The notes below the pieces were generated by a model, which did not search any database, had not been told where the DNA came from, and was given only the letters and a program-made list of their open reading frames with translations. A stretch of DNA of 64,000 bases from a virus. Location of the stretch: IMG/VR virus record IMGVR_UViG_3300046171_000314, positions 83,879-147,878 of that record. The stretch is one strand, 5' to 3'. The translations under genes and the position numbers were made by a program. Positions 16,531-24,945 of this stretch are shown piece by piece. The first letter of the stretch is position 1. Each line of letters starts with the position of its first letter.

Positions 16531-16539
16531 GAGTAACCT

Positions 16540-17148
16540 GTGAGTATAAAGAGAATCGCTGATAGATATATGACTAGGCATAGCGTCCGAACCGCAGGTG
16601 AAGTTCGTTTCGTAAAAGACAATTCTAACGATGCAAGTTCGTGGGCTTGGAAGCAAGGACCTTCTGAGCGTGTGATGACACCTGACCATGTGTTTAATCC
16701 TGCGAAGAAAAAAGCATTGGCGAAAGTTTTGAGAAGCACCACTGCATCAATGGGGCACGCTATGAGTGCTTATTCTACATTTACAAAAATCAAGAGTGCA
16801 GATGTTTCCCCTGATGGGAACTTAGGCGGCAAAGGGTACATTCAAAAGATAATGGATATGCGAAAGCAATATATGAATGTTGTTGAGGCTCTCTCTGCAC
16901 TCAGTGATACGATTTATGACGAAGTTTCTGCTCCACATTGGGCTGCAATCTCTCGTCAAGAAACGGATGAAGACAAAGCAGAAGTTGCACAAATTATGCA
17001 AGATGCTCAGGATATAAAAGAAAATCCTGAGGAGTGGGCAGAAGAACAGGAAGAAGAAATGGATAAAAACCCTGTGGGAAAAACCGCAAGCACAAAAGTT
17101 CCTTCTGTTGTTAGAGTTGCCCAACGATATTTAAAGGAGAGAGTCTAA
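16540..17148 (+). CDS. Hypothetical protein with RVAxRYL tag at both ends
   Basis: 202 residues, GTG start after GGAG. It begins IKRIADRYMTRH and ends VVRVAQRYLKERV, so the recurring tag is present at both termini. Residues 40-120 are helical and basic; 145-190 are acidic. Unrecognised otherwise. The stop overlaps the next start (TAATG). The terminal placement of the tag is the main clue and suggests docking to a shared partner. Confidence 0.55.
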   Translation: MSIKRIADRYMTRHSVRTAGEVRFVKDNSNDASSWAWKQGPSERVMTPDHVFNPAKKKALAKVLRSTTASMGHAMSAYSTFTKIKSADVSPDGNLGGKGYIQKIMDMRKQYMNVVEALSALSDTIYDEVSAPHWAAISRQETDEDKAEVAQIMQDAQDIKENPEEWAEEQEEEMDKNPVGKTASTKVPSVVRVAQRYLKERV

Positions 17149-19226
17149 TGAGTTCTAAGTTACCCTCAGAAACACTTGTGCCTAGAGGTCTTAATGGTCT
17201 TGTGGATACGTACCCTGACTTGAATTACGGATTAGGAGTGTTGGAGAAAAGACATTTGATTGATAGTGGTGAACAAACAGCACAGATCCCTGATGGATTA
17301 CAAAAAGAATCTGACTTGTTGTTAGGAGATCTCTCAGGGTTTATGGGGGAAGAAAGTAATTCCGATCTGTTATTTATGGATATAGAGCCTGATCCTGAGA
17401 TTCAATCTTTGCCTGAGTTTCAAGAGCCTGTTGCCGAACTCGAAGCGGCTTGGGCAGAGAGAGATCATACTCCTCTTTATGCAGAACACCAAAAAGAATT
17501 AATCGCTCCTGTGCAATCGGTTTCCCCTGAGATTTCAGAAGAATTGCTTGAGGAAACTCTGTACAAGGCGGCTCGTGCTTATGCTAACGGATTATCTCAA
17601 AAAGAGATAGATCGGTTGGTCAAAGCATCTCTTGGTGGAATGACCGACATGCTTCAAGAGGAACTTGAATGGTTGAAGGGGCAGCGAGGTCTTAATGGTA
17701 ATGTTTATGTTCTTGCTAGTGCCTACCCTAATCTTCATAATGGACAATGGAAAGAGGAGGTTCGAAAACTAGCCCAAAGAGCAAGATATTTAATAGTCGA
17801 CACAGACACAGTAATGGGTCGGAAACTTGCTTCTCAAGACCGTTTTATGGGGATGCAGATTGTAGAGGAAGTGGGTTGGAAAGAAGCCTTCAATCACTAT
17901 GCTCCCAAATTAAAGTCTTTGGGGTGTCGGTTGGCGAGTGAGGGTTCTTATGAACAACGAATTCAACAAGGGTTCTTAAACATTCCCAAACGCAAAGCGA
18001 ACTTGGGTACAAGACCGCAAGACTTTCGACCAACAGATCACATTACTCTTAAGGAAGCACAGCAAGAGTTTTCACAACTCATTCCGCAAGAGAGAAGGGT
18101 TTATGTAAGAGAGGCGAGCGAGAACAGAATACGCCTTAAGCAAGCAACCAAAAAAGTTATTCAATCATATAGAGCAGGGTTTATCTCTAAGTCAGAGTTG
18201 AAAGAAATAGTTGCGACAGGAGACCATCGGAAGATGCTCCAAATGTTGTCTTCTAAGAAGAAACTCTCTTCTGAAAGTTCTGAATACACCGCACCGATAA
18301 TAGGAAGACACCAAGATACAAGAAGAGAAGCATCTGTAGATGTTCGTGAAAGCCGCATACAGAAAAAACAGGCAGAGAGACATCGCAAAACAGTTGCACA
18401 GAAAGTTCAAAAGGTAGCAAAGGCAATCAAGAGTGGGCTTCGAGGGAGTTCTTTAGCGAAGATGCTTAGAGCCAACTTTAGCAAAGAGGACTTGGTTCTA
18501 GCATCCCCTTTGTTGAATCCTCTCTTGAAAGAAACCAATGCTCTGAATGAGACAGTTAAGGAAGCAAGAGAATATAGTGGAACACCTGAGTTCAGACACC
18601 AATCTGTTCGCAAGACAGCCCAACCTAAAAAGATATCCAAACAACAACAAGCCCTCAGAAAGATTTCTCTTTGGACAAGGCGACAAATGACAGAGGGTAC
18701 TTGTGGGGAGGTTCTTACAGGACTACTCAAAGCGAAGTTCGCCCCCTCCTTTCTTAAGTCTGCACAAGAAACTATTCTAGATGTTCGTCAGGCACACGAA
18801 GGTTTATCAGGGTTTGTTTATGTTGATGCTGAGGCTTATGCTTCACCGACAGGTACGAATGGTTGTGAAGAGGGTGCTCTGAGACATCGAGCCAACCAAC
18901 TTAAGTTTGTAAAAAAGATGGCTCGTTGCGGTGGGTGTTCCTTTGCAAACACTTTGGCAGATGGCACAAGTGTTTGTCAGAAGTACAACAAAAGATTGGC
19001 AGCAGAAACACCTGTGGAGTTCCCACAAGAGTACCAACAAGAAATGATTCGTCTTTCAAATGCTAGCGATGCCGAGCAAACTGCTTCTCTTTTCGGAAGC
19101 ACCTATACGAATGATTTTGGATTACAAAATACTGCCTTAGATGGTTTTGGTTTCAATGAAACTGCAAGTGTTGAGCAACTCAGCGGTCTGTTCTTTGGCG
19201 GTATGGATATTGGGGAAGATGAATAA
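17148..19226 (+). CDS. Large hypothetical protein
   Basis: 692 residues. The N-terminal ~150 are acidic. Residues 150-330 contain helical segments (YANGLSQKEIDRLVKASLGG) and an alpha/beta stretch (NGNVYVLASAYPNLHNGQ). The 330-500 part is highly basic and helical. Near 590-640 are cysteines (NGCEEG, ARCGGCSF, SVCQKYN) that may bind metal. The last 60 residues are low in charge. No family recognised; its size and place between tagged proteins and the terminase suggest an internal virion protein, which is inference. The TAATG stop overlaps the Dps-like start. Confidence 0.6.
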   Translation: MSSKLPSETLVPRGLNGLVDTYPDLNYGLGVLEKRHLIDSGEQTAQIPDGLQKESDLLLGDLSGFMGEESNSDLLFMDIEPDPEIQSLPEFQEPVAELEAAWAERDHTPLYAEHQKELIAPVQSVSPEISEELLEETLYKAARAYANGLSQKEIDRLVKASLGGMTDMLQEELEWLKGQRGLNGNVYVLASAYPNLHNGQWKEEVRKLAQRARYLIVDTDTVMGRKLASQDRFMGMQIVEEVGWKEAFNHYAPKLKSLGCRLASEGSYEQRIQQGFLNIPKRKANLGTRPQDFRPTDHITLKEAQQEFSQLIPQERRVYVREASENRIRLKQATKKVIQSYRAGFISKSELKEIVATGDHRKMLQMLSSKKKLSSESSEYTAPIIGRHQDTRREASVDVRESRIQKKQAERHRKTVAQKVQKVAKAIKSGLRGSSLAKMLRANFSKEDLVLASPLLNPLLKETNALNETVKEAREYSGTPEFRHQSVRKTAQPKKISKQQQALRKISLWTRRQMTEGTCGEVLTGLLKAKFAPSFLKSAQETILDVRQAHEGLSGFVYVDAEAYASPTGTNGCEEGALRHRANQLKFVKKMARCGGCSFANTLADGTSVCQKYNKRLAAETPVEFPQEYQQEMIRLSNASDAEQTASLFGSTYTNDFGLQNTALDGFGFNETASVEQLSGLFFGGMDIGEDE

Positions 19227-20035
19227 TGTACTTGAATGAAGAAAAAAGTTCTGAATTGGGTCGAGTATTGTTTGACCTTCTTACAACCCTACGAGCGATG
19301 TACGTTCATTATCAGAATTTACATTGGGAGAGTCAGGGTCAGGCTTTTTATAGTGATCATCTTTTGTATCAAAGATTATATGGAGGAGTCGCAGAAGAAA
19401 CTGATGCTCTCGCTGAAAAGATTTTGGGACTTACAGGGGATGGTGTTTTTGTTTCAGACATACACACTTTCGAGCACGGATACAACACTCTTCGTATTTG
19501 GTATGATGTTGCAAAGGGAAAGTCTTCAGAAGACAGGGCTTTGTTCTCTGAGTTCTACCTTTTGGAGCAGTTGGAATACACATCAGCCTACTTGGGGGAA
19601 TTGGGTGCAAAGTCTCTCGGACTAGAGGATTTCTTATCGGGATTGGCTAGTAAGCACGAGGAGCATATATACCTTCTCAGACAAAGAAATGGTTTTACAA
19701 AGAAGCGGCAAGCCTCTGCTGCTCACTTATTCTTTGATAATCCTCAGGCAAGGGAAGTTCGTGAGTTTTCCGAGAGCGGTGCTTTATCTAACAACCCTGA
19801 ATCCGCAGAAACATTTGAAGAGGAATTGCGAGCCGAAATCGCACCCCCTAATCCAAGTGAGATTATCGAAGACACAGCAGGGGCGGATGAGTTCTCTACT
19901 CTTTCAAGGTTCATTGTCGAAACAGAACAACCTGTCGAAGACGAGGCAAACATCCCACAAGGATATGACGATGTTGATAAAGCCGATGATGTTCGGTTGA
20001 AACAAGGTCGTAGAAAAAGACTTACTTGGAGATAA
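19226..20035 (+). CDS. Dps/ferritin-like protein with C-terminal extension
   Basis: 269 residues. The N-terminal ~155 are a four-helix ferritin-like domain: H33 and W34 in NLHWESQG, H45, D60 and E64 fall at the spacing of the Dps ferroxidase site (12, 15 and 4 residues apart), with Q49 where an Asp is usual. Dps proteins bind iron and DNA and protect against oxidants. Residues 160-269 are an acidic extension ending RRKRLTWR, echoed by the start (RRRRLTW) of the protein at 34448. Its setting among presumed virion genes hints at packaging with the genome. Confidence 0.65.
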   Translation: MYLNEEKSSELGRVLFDLLTTLRAMYVHYQNLHWESQGQAFYSDHLLYQRLYGGVAEETDALAEKILGLTGDGVFVSDIHTFEHGYNTLRIWYDVAKGKSSEDRALFSEFYLLEQLEYTSAYLGELGAKSLGLEDFLSGLASKHEEHIYLLRQRNGFTKKRQASAAHLFFDNPQAREVREFSESGALSNNPESAETFEEELRAEIAPPNPSEIIEDTAGADEFSTLSRFIVETEQPVEDEANIPQGYDDVDKADDVRLKQGRRKRLTWR

Positions 20036-20038
20036 GAA

Positions 20039-20560
20039 ATGAGCAACAAGCAAAAATTAATTGACCTGATGAAAGAAGGCGACATATCTTCAATAAAACA
20101 AGCAATAGAGTTGAACAAAGTTCTGAATTTGCTTCCTACTCAAAAACTTTTTGATGCCTTAGAGTGGAATGGCAAAGTGTTGACTGAAGAGTTGTTTGAG
20201 TATGTTTCTGAGATAGATGCAATCAATGACATCTTTGATAAGATTCGCAAAAAGTATGGCGGAGAAAACTCTGATAGTATTGCAAGGTTTTTTCCTATTG
20301 ATACAGGATCACACTTGCTGCAGCAATCATTTTATATGTTCTTTGAAATGGATAAGTTGTTTTCTTATTCTCCATCTTCTCCTGTATCGGCATCCATTAA
20401 AAAATTATCCGACATTGAAAAAGATATTCGTAGTGGGATCGCATCTGCCAAAGGCATTTCATTGGCAGGGGAAGTTCTTATGTTCACTATTTCAGATAAA
20501 GACATCCTATTTCAAGCAAGTTTGAACGTAGACCTAGACTTTTTCATCTCACGACTTTAG
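20039..20560 (+). CDS. Hypothetical protein, KQKLhxLhxxG N-terminal module
   Basis: 173 residues. The start (KQKLIDLMKEGDISSIKQAI, then ELNKVLNLL) resembles those of the proteins at 50739 and 49465, giving a second shared N-terminal module of about 35 helical residues. The body is alpha/beta with no known motif. It starts three bases after the Dps-like stop. Confidence 0.55.
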   Translation: MSNKQKLIDLMKEGDISSIKQAIELNKVLNLLPTQKLFDALEWNGKVLTEELFEYVSEIDAINDIFDKIRKKYGGENSDSIARFFPIDTGSHLLQQSFYMFFEMDKLFSYSPSSPVSASIKKLSDIEKDIRSGIASAKGISLAGEVLMFTISDKDILFQASLNVDLDFFISRL

Positions 20561-20570
20561 GAGATAAAAC

Positions 20571-21188
20571 ATGAAAATCGCAAAGCCACCTTTCACAATG
20601 ATTGCACCACAAATCAAAAGTCCAAGCGACCCAAGCAAGGGTGTTGCTGCTACGGTTTCGGGTAATGCGGTCACTTTTCAAGAAGTCTCTGAGTTCCAAA
20701 GTGCTGTTCCTTCAACTCACCCACTCCCTTCTCGTGGCGGCTTGCACAGAACAATAAAAGGAAATCTCACAGGAACACCGACAGGAGCAGTAGCCCAAAT
20801 CGAATTTGATCCTGCCGCTACGGTACATAGCATTCCCTTTAATCTTTTTATTGGTTCATATGAACTTCGCTCAGGACACTCTGCCTCTTACAGTTCTTCC
20901 ACAGACCTTGTTGGGGAGTTTCAGAACTCAAACAATATCAGCCCTGCTGCAAATACTCTTGCAGTGGCTGACTTTTTGGCAACCCTTGAAACTGCTTTGC
21001 AGGCTGTAGGTTTTTCGACATCGGTTGTTGGCAGTACTATTGAGATTACAGCACCCATTGGGTTAGACTATAATGACTTAGAGATTTCTTATTCTATTCG
21101 TGGTGTTGCCACAGGTTCTACTCCTATTGTATCCATTACACAATTTTCAGGAGGTCTTCCATCTGTCGGTGGTATTGTGATCTCATAG
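20571..21188 (+). CDS. Putative virion structural protein
   Basis: 205 residues, rich in S, T, G and A with alternating beta-type sequence (AVTFQEVSEFQSAVPS; ITAPIGLDYNDLEISYSI), which is usual for phage surface or tail proteins. It has no cysteine and little charge. No family recognised. It immediately precedes the terminase-region genes. Confidence 0.5.
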   Translation: MKIAKPPFTMIAPQIKSPSDPSKGVAATVSGNAVTFQEVSEFQSAVPSTHPLPSRGGLHRTIKGNLTGTPTGAVAQIEFDPAATVHSIPFNLFIGSYELRSGHSASYSSSTDLVGEFQNSNNISPAANTLAVADFLATLETALQAVGFSTSVVGSTIEITAPIGLDYNDLEISYSIRGVATGSTPIVSITQFSGGLPSVGGIVIS

Positions 21189-21198
21189 GAGGAAAAGT

Positions 21199-21999
21199 AT
21201 GTCTGAAGAAAGCAAGCCTGAGATAGATAAGCAGGCAGTATTGGCGGCTCTGCCATCAGATGTTTCTCGTATCCAAGTAAAGGATACCGAAGATAAGATT
21301 AGGTTTCGTTTGTTGGATGAGGTTCGTTGGGATGACGAACTACAATTTAATAAACATGGACAGCCTATTGTAATGCGAGGTTCTTTGGGTCGCCCCAAAG
21401 ATGATTCTCGTTCTCCCATACCAACGGTTTTGGAGGAGGAGAAAGACCCAAATGTCTTTGTGCCCATAGTTAAGAGCAAAGGGAAAAAATCATTTATTAA
21501 GAATAAAGCACCTACCGCTCCAACACAGCCTACGATACAAACCCCTGTCGCAGTTGTTCCTGCAACAAGTATCCCCCAACCTACCCCTGCAACGAGTGGG
21601 GTTCTTGGAACAATAAAAGAAGACCCTGAGAGCGTGGATGTTCTGTACCACGTTATGCAAGGCTTGGCAGAAGAGGCGGAGGCTATGGCACACGCAAGGC
21701 TTTTGTTGGAGTCACAGGGTAAGAACGCCTCCAATGTATCAGCCAAGCGAGTATCGGCACTAAGGGCTGTCGGAGATACTTGGTTGAAAAGAAAAGAGCA
21801 AATTGGGTCAAAGGGTGTGGACTTGAATTCTCTTGCTTTCAAAAGGGTTTTCACATTTATTATGGATACCTTTCGAGTGTCTTTGATGGTGAGTGGTGTT
21901 CGTGCGGAGCAAATCGAAGTAATCTTCGCAAAACTTGCGGCAAAGATCGACGACGATTGGATGAAAGAGGCTCAGAAGAAAGTCGAAGGCGAGGAATAA
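21199..21999 (+). CDS. Hypothetical protein upstream of terminase, possible small subunit
   Basis: 266 residues. A basic N-terminal half is followed by a P/T/Q-rich linker (~115-140) and a helical C-terminal domain (VLYHVMQGLAEEAEAMAHA to the end). Its position three bases before the large terminase, its size and the helical end fit a terminase small subunit that recognises phage DNA. No HTH is clearly visible, so this is a context-based guess. Confidence 0.4.
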   Translation: MSEESKPEIDKQAVLAALPSDVSRIQVKDTEDKIRFRLLDEVRWDDELQFNKHGQPIVMRGSLGRPKDDSRSPIPTVLEEEKDPNVFVPIVKSKGKKSFIKNKAPTAPTQPTIQTPVAVVPATSIPQPTPATSGVLGTIKEDPESVDVLYHVMQGLAEEAEAMAHARLLLESQGKNASNVSAKRVSALRAVGDTWLKRKEQIGSKGVDLNSLAFKRVFTFIMDTFRVSLMVSGVRAEQIEVIFAKLAAKIDDDWMKEAQKKVEGEE

Positions 22000-22002
22000 T
22001 CT

Positions 22003-23820
22003 ATGGCAGGTCTTGCTGACATTGCAATGGGTGCAGGCAGGGTTCGTGGCAGTGAAAGTCGAGATGTTGTAGATATTATCACTTTCATTGAGAGCGAATG
22101 GGGCTTGAAGATGAAACTTTTCCCCATTCAAAGAGTGATCTTGAAAGCCCACTATGGGATACCTCTTGATGACAAAGTTAAGGATGTGCCTGTATCGGAT
22201 TGGAGGCGTATCAATAACAGAATGATGACCGAGTTAGAGTACCTCCAATACCTTTATGATGATGGTCGGTGTAACATTAACTATGTTGAAGAAGGACACG
22301 AAAGACGAGAAATGATTCTCTCTGTTGGTCGAAGATCAGGAAAAACTACAATTAGTGCTTGTGTTGCTGCCTATGAGACGTACAAGTTGATTTCAAAAGG
22401 TGATCCACAAGCCTTTTATGGGTTGCCTGCAAGCAACGTTATACAGTTGATATCTGTTGCGACAGATAAAGACCAAGCAGGTTTGTTGTACAACGAGGTA
22501 TCAGGACACTTTCGGAACTGTACTTTTTTCACACCGTATATGGCTAACAACACAATGTCTTACGCAAGGTTTCAAACACCTATGGACATTGATAGGTATG
22601 GGTCTTATGCAGAGGACAATAGTGCCAATGCGAACATCAAGGTAACATTCAGGTCTTGTGTTGCTAAGGGTCTTCGTGGTGCAGGTAATATTTGCGTCAT
22701 CCTTGATGAGGTTGCTCACTTTACGGATAAAGGACAGAGTGGTGCAGAGGCGGTTTATAATGCGGTCACACCTTCGACATCGGCATACTCACAGAAAGAC
22801 CCCAATGACAAATCAAAGCCTGTCGGACCTGTTGAAGGTCGAATTATTTCGATTAGTTCCCCTCTTGGAAAACAAGGTTTGTTCTATAAGTTGTTTCAAA
22901 CTGCTATGGGCAGCGGAAAGGCAGCGGAGAATATGTTGGCTGTTCAAGCCCCTACTTGGGAGGTAAATCCTACTGTTCCTGCAAGCGAATTTGAGAAGCA
23001 TTATGTGAAAGACCCACGAGTATTTTTTACGGAATATGGTGCAGAGTTTTCAGATAGAACTAGGGGTTGGATAGAAGATAGGGTTGACTTAATGGCTTGT
23101 GTCATTGATGGTCGGAAAGCAAAGCAACGAGGTATTCCTCGATCTCCGCACTTTATGGGAATTGACTTGGGCTTAGTGGGTGATGGCAGTGCCGTTGCTA
23201 TTGGGCACATAGAAGATGGAAAGGTGATTCTTGATTGTGTGGAACAAATAAAGGCAGGCGAAGGGGCATTTGTCGACAAGGAAAGACTAGAGTTTGATGA
23301 TGTTGCTGATTGGGTTTATGAATGGACAAAGAAGTTCTACATAAAAGAAGGAATGTTCGATCAATGGGCAGGAATACCTTTTGAACAGGCTCTTGCGAAA
23401 AGAGGGTTGAAAGTTATAAAGTCGAAGCACTTTACAAAGACCCTAACATCTCAAATGTTTCAGAATTTTAAGAACTTAATGTTTGATGAGAAGTTGGAAT
23501 TATACAATGACCCTTCTGAGGAAGAGGAGTTGTCAGACTATCTCCAAGAGTTGCTTGAACTTCAAGCCCAAATACATAGCAAACACCTCATTACAGTAGA
23601 AGCCCCCCAAGTAGATGGAAAACACGATGATATGTCAGATGCCATAGTTCGTATGGTGTGGTGTGCTTCCCAAAATATGTCAAAGCAGTTAAGGATGACT
23701 ACATCGAGTGGAAAGGTTTTCGGTAATGCTCCAATAAATTCTAATAGGCGACACGTAAAGAGTAGGGTTAGGGCTATGAAAGGTGGTTCTCATCCAAGTC
23801 GATACAAGAAGAAAAGATGA
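22003..23820 (+). CDS. terL: Terminase large subunit
   Basis: 605 residues. ATPase: Walker A GRRSGKTT at 109-116 and Walker B VILDE at 232-236, followed by VAHF. Nuclease: MGIDLGLVGDGSAVAIG with D388, and KHDDMSDAI near residue 550 supplying the late acidic residues. This is the motor that translocates DNA into the prohead and cuts it. The last ~40 residues are basic. The portal is encoded 1.1 kb downstream, as expected for a packaging module. Confidence 0.92.
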   Translation: MAGLADIAMGAGRVRGSESRDVVDIITFIESEWGLKMKLFPIQRVILKAHYGIPLDDKVKDVPVSDWRRINNRMMTELEYLQYLYDDGRCNINYVEEGHERREMILSVGRRSGKTTISACVAAYETYKLISKGDPQAFYGLPASNVIQLISVATDKDQAGLLYNEVSGHFRNCTFFTPYMANNTMSYARFQTPMDIDRYGSYAEDNSANANIKVTFRSCVAKGLRGAGNICVILDEVAHFTDKGQSGAEAVYNAVTPSTSAYSQKDPNDKSKPVGPVEGRIISISSPLGKQGLFYKLFQTAMGSGKAAENMLAVQAPTWEVNPTVPASEFEKHYVKDPRVFFTEYGAEFSDRTRGWIEDRVDLMACVIDGRKAKQRGIPRSPHFMGIDLGLVGDGSAVAIGHIEDGKVILDCVEQIKAGEGAFVDKERLEFDDVADWVYEWTKKFYIKEGMFDQWAGIPFEQALAKRGLKVIKSKHFTKTLTSQMFQNFKNLMFDEKLELYNDPSEEEELSDYLQELLELQAQIHSKHLITVEAPQVDGKHDDMSDAIVRMVWCASQNMSKQLRMTTSSGKVFGNAPINSNRRHVKSRVRAMKGGSHPSRYKKKR

Positions 23821-23830
23821 GGGTGCTTCA

Positions 23831-24073
23831 ATGTCAAAACCTATTCGCTCTGATTACCGATTGGTTCAGAGATTAATAAAGATACAGGGAAAAAAGAAGG
23901 GTCTTTCCCCCACGAGTGGGGATTTCGATAAGATCATTCGTGCCTTTGGTCAGGTAGGAGGTTCTTGGGAGAAGTTATTCAAGGGAAGTGTGGATGATAT
24001 GTCCCTCTTGAAAAAAATAATCAAAGTCGGCATTGAAAAAGAACTCTTTACAAAGAAAGACACTTGGAGTTGA
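23831..24073 (+). CDS. Hypothetical small basic protein
   Basis: 80 residues from ATG 23831; an earlier in-frame start at 23783 would overlap the terminase. It is helical and lysine-rich (YRLVQRLIKIQGKKKGL). No family recognised. It sits between terminase and portal in a continuous run of short genes. Confidence 0.5.
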   Translation: MSKPIRSDYRLVQRLIKIQGKKKGLSPTSGDFDKIIRAFGQVGGSWEKLFKGSVDDMSLLKKIIKVGIEKELFTKKDTWS

Positions 24074-24074
24074 T

Positions 24075-24644
24075 ATGAGATTGATACACCATTCAATGGG
24101 AAATGCAGAGCACGATGTAGAGTTAAACTTTCTTGGGGATAGATTTCCTGTCAAAGCACACCCAATACTGAGAGAGAGCGGTTGGCGTGGGGGTCAATGG
24201 GTAATGTATGTGACAGCCCCTACTAGCGAAGAATTTATGGTTGTCAAAAGTGATGGCACAGCCTGTGCAGGATTTCTGCTTTTTCCAAGTGAGAATTACG
24301 ACCCTGTTCCTCCCTTTGGAACAGGGGTGGGATCTACTGAAAATTACATAGGGATTCAGCCTGCGGCTAATCCAAATAACGCCATCACGATGGTGAATGG
24401 AGGAACACGAGCCTACTTTAAGGTTTTTGAAACAGTTGCTTTAAGTGGTGGAACAAGATCAGGAGGGGCGATTACTTATTCTTTGAATGAGGAGATAAAG
24501 ATATCGGAGAATGGCTTACTCTGTAATGATAGTAATGTGCAATTTGGGCTTGCAGGGATTACAACTCCTGTCGTCATTGGTATAGTGTCAGCAATACCTA
24601 ATCCTGCTAATGGGAATAGGCTTTGTGTGGATATAAAGTATTGA
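24075..24644 (+). CDS. Putative head decoration-like protein
   Basis: 189 residues from ATG 24075, one base after the previous stop. Mostly beta strands and turns, with repeated Gly and few Cys (ESGWRGGQWVMYVTAP; SENGLLCNDSN). The composition and position between terminase and portal suggest a small head or decoration protein. No diagnostic motif. Confidence 0.45.
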   Translation: MRLIHHSMGNAEHDVELNFLGDRFPVKAHPILRESGWRGGQWVMYVTAPTSEEFMVVKSDGTACAGFLLFPSENYDPVPPFGTGVGSTENYIGIQPAANPNNAITMVNGGTRAYFKVFETVALSGGTRSGGAITYSLNEEIKISENGLLCNDSNVQFGLAGITTPVVIGIVSAIPNPANGNRLCVDIKY

Positions 24645-24645
24645 T

Positions 24646-24945
24646 ATGGGAAGACTTAGAGCAAGATTAGCAACAAATCCTGTTGAAAAGGATATATTAA
24701 AGAACTTGGCAGAGGCGGAACGGTCTTTATTGAAAGTTCTCGACATTGCTCGTTCGAGTCGTAAGGACAAAAATCTCCGACTCGGTAGATTGTCTGAAAT
24801 TGAGCAGAAGGTACAATCGGCTATTCGCTTGATAGATAATCCCCCAAGCATTACATCTAAGATAGATGCACAAGACCCTGATTTAAATCCGACAGTTCGT
24901 GATAGAAAACGAATGGAACGGATGGAAAAGAGAGGTAAGAAATGA
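24646..24945 (+). CDS. Hypothetical helical protein upstream of portal
   Basis: 99 residues, almost entirely charged helix (EKDILKNLAEAERSLLKVLD) with a basic C-terminus (RDRKRMERMEKRGKK). It overlaps the portal start by four bases (ATGA). Unrecognised; it may be a small assembly partner of the portal. Confidence 0.5.
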   Translation: MGRLRARLATNPVEKDILKNLAEAERSLLKVLDIARSSRKDKNLRLGRLSEIEQKVQSAIRLIDNPPSITSKIDAQDPDLNPTVRDRKRMERMEKRGKK

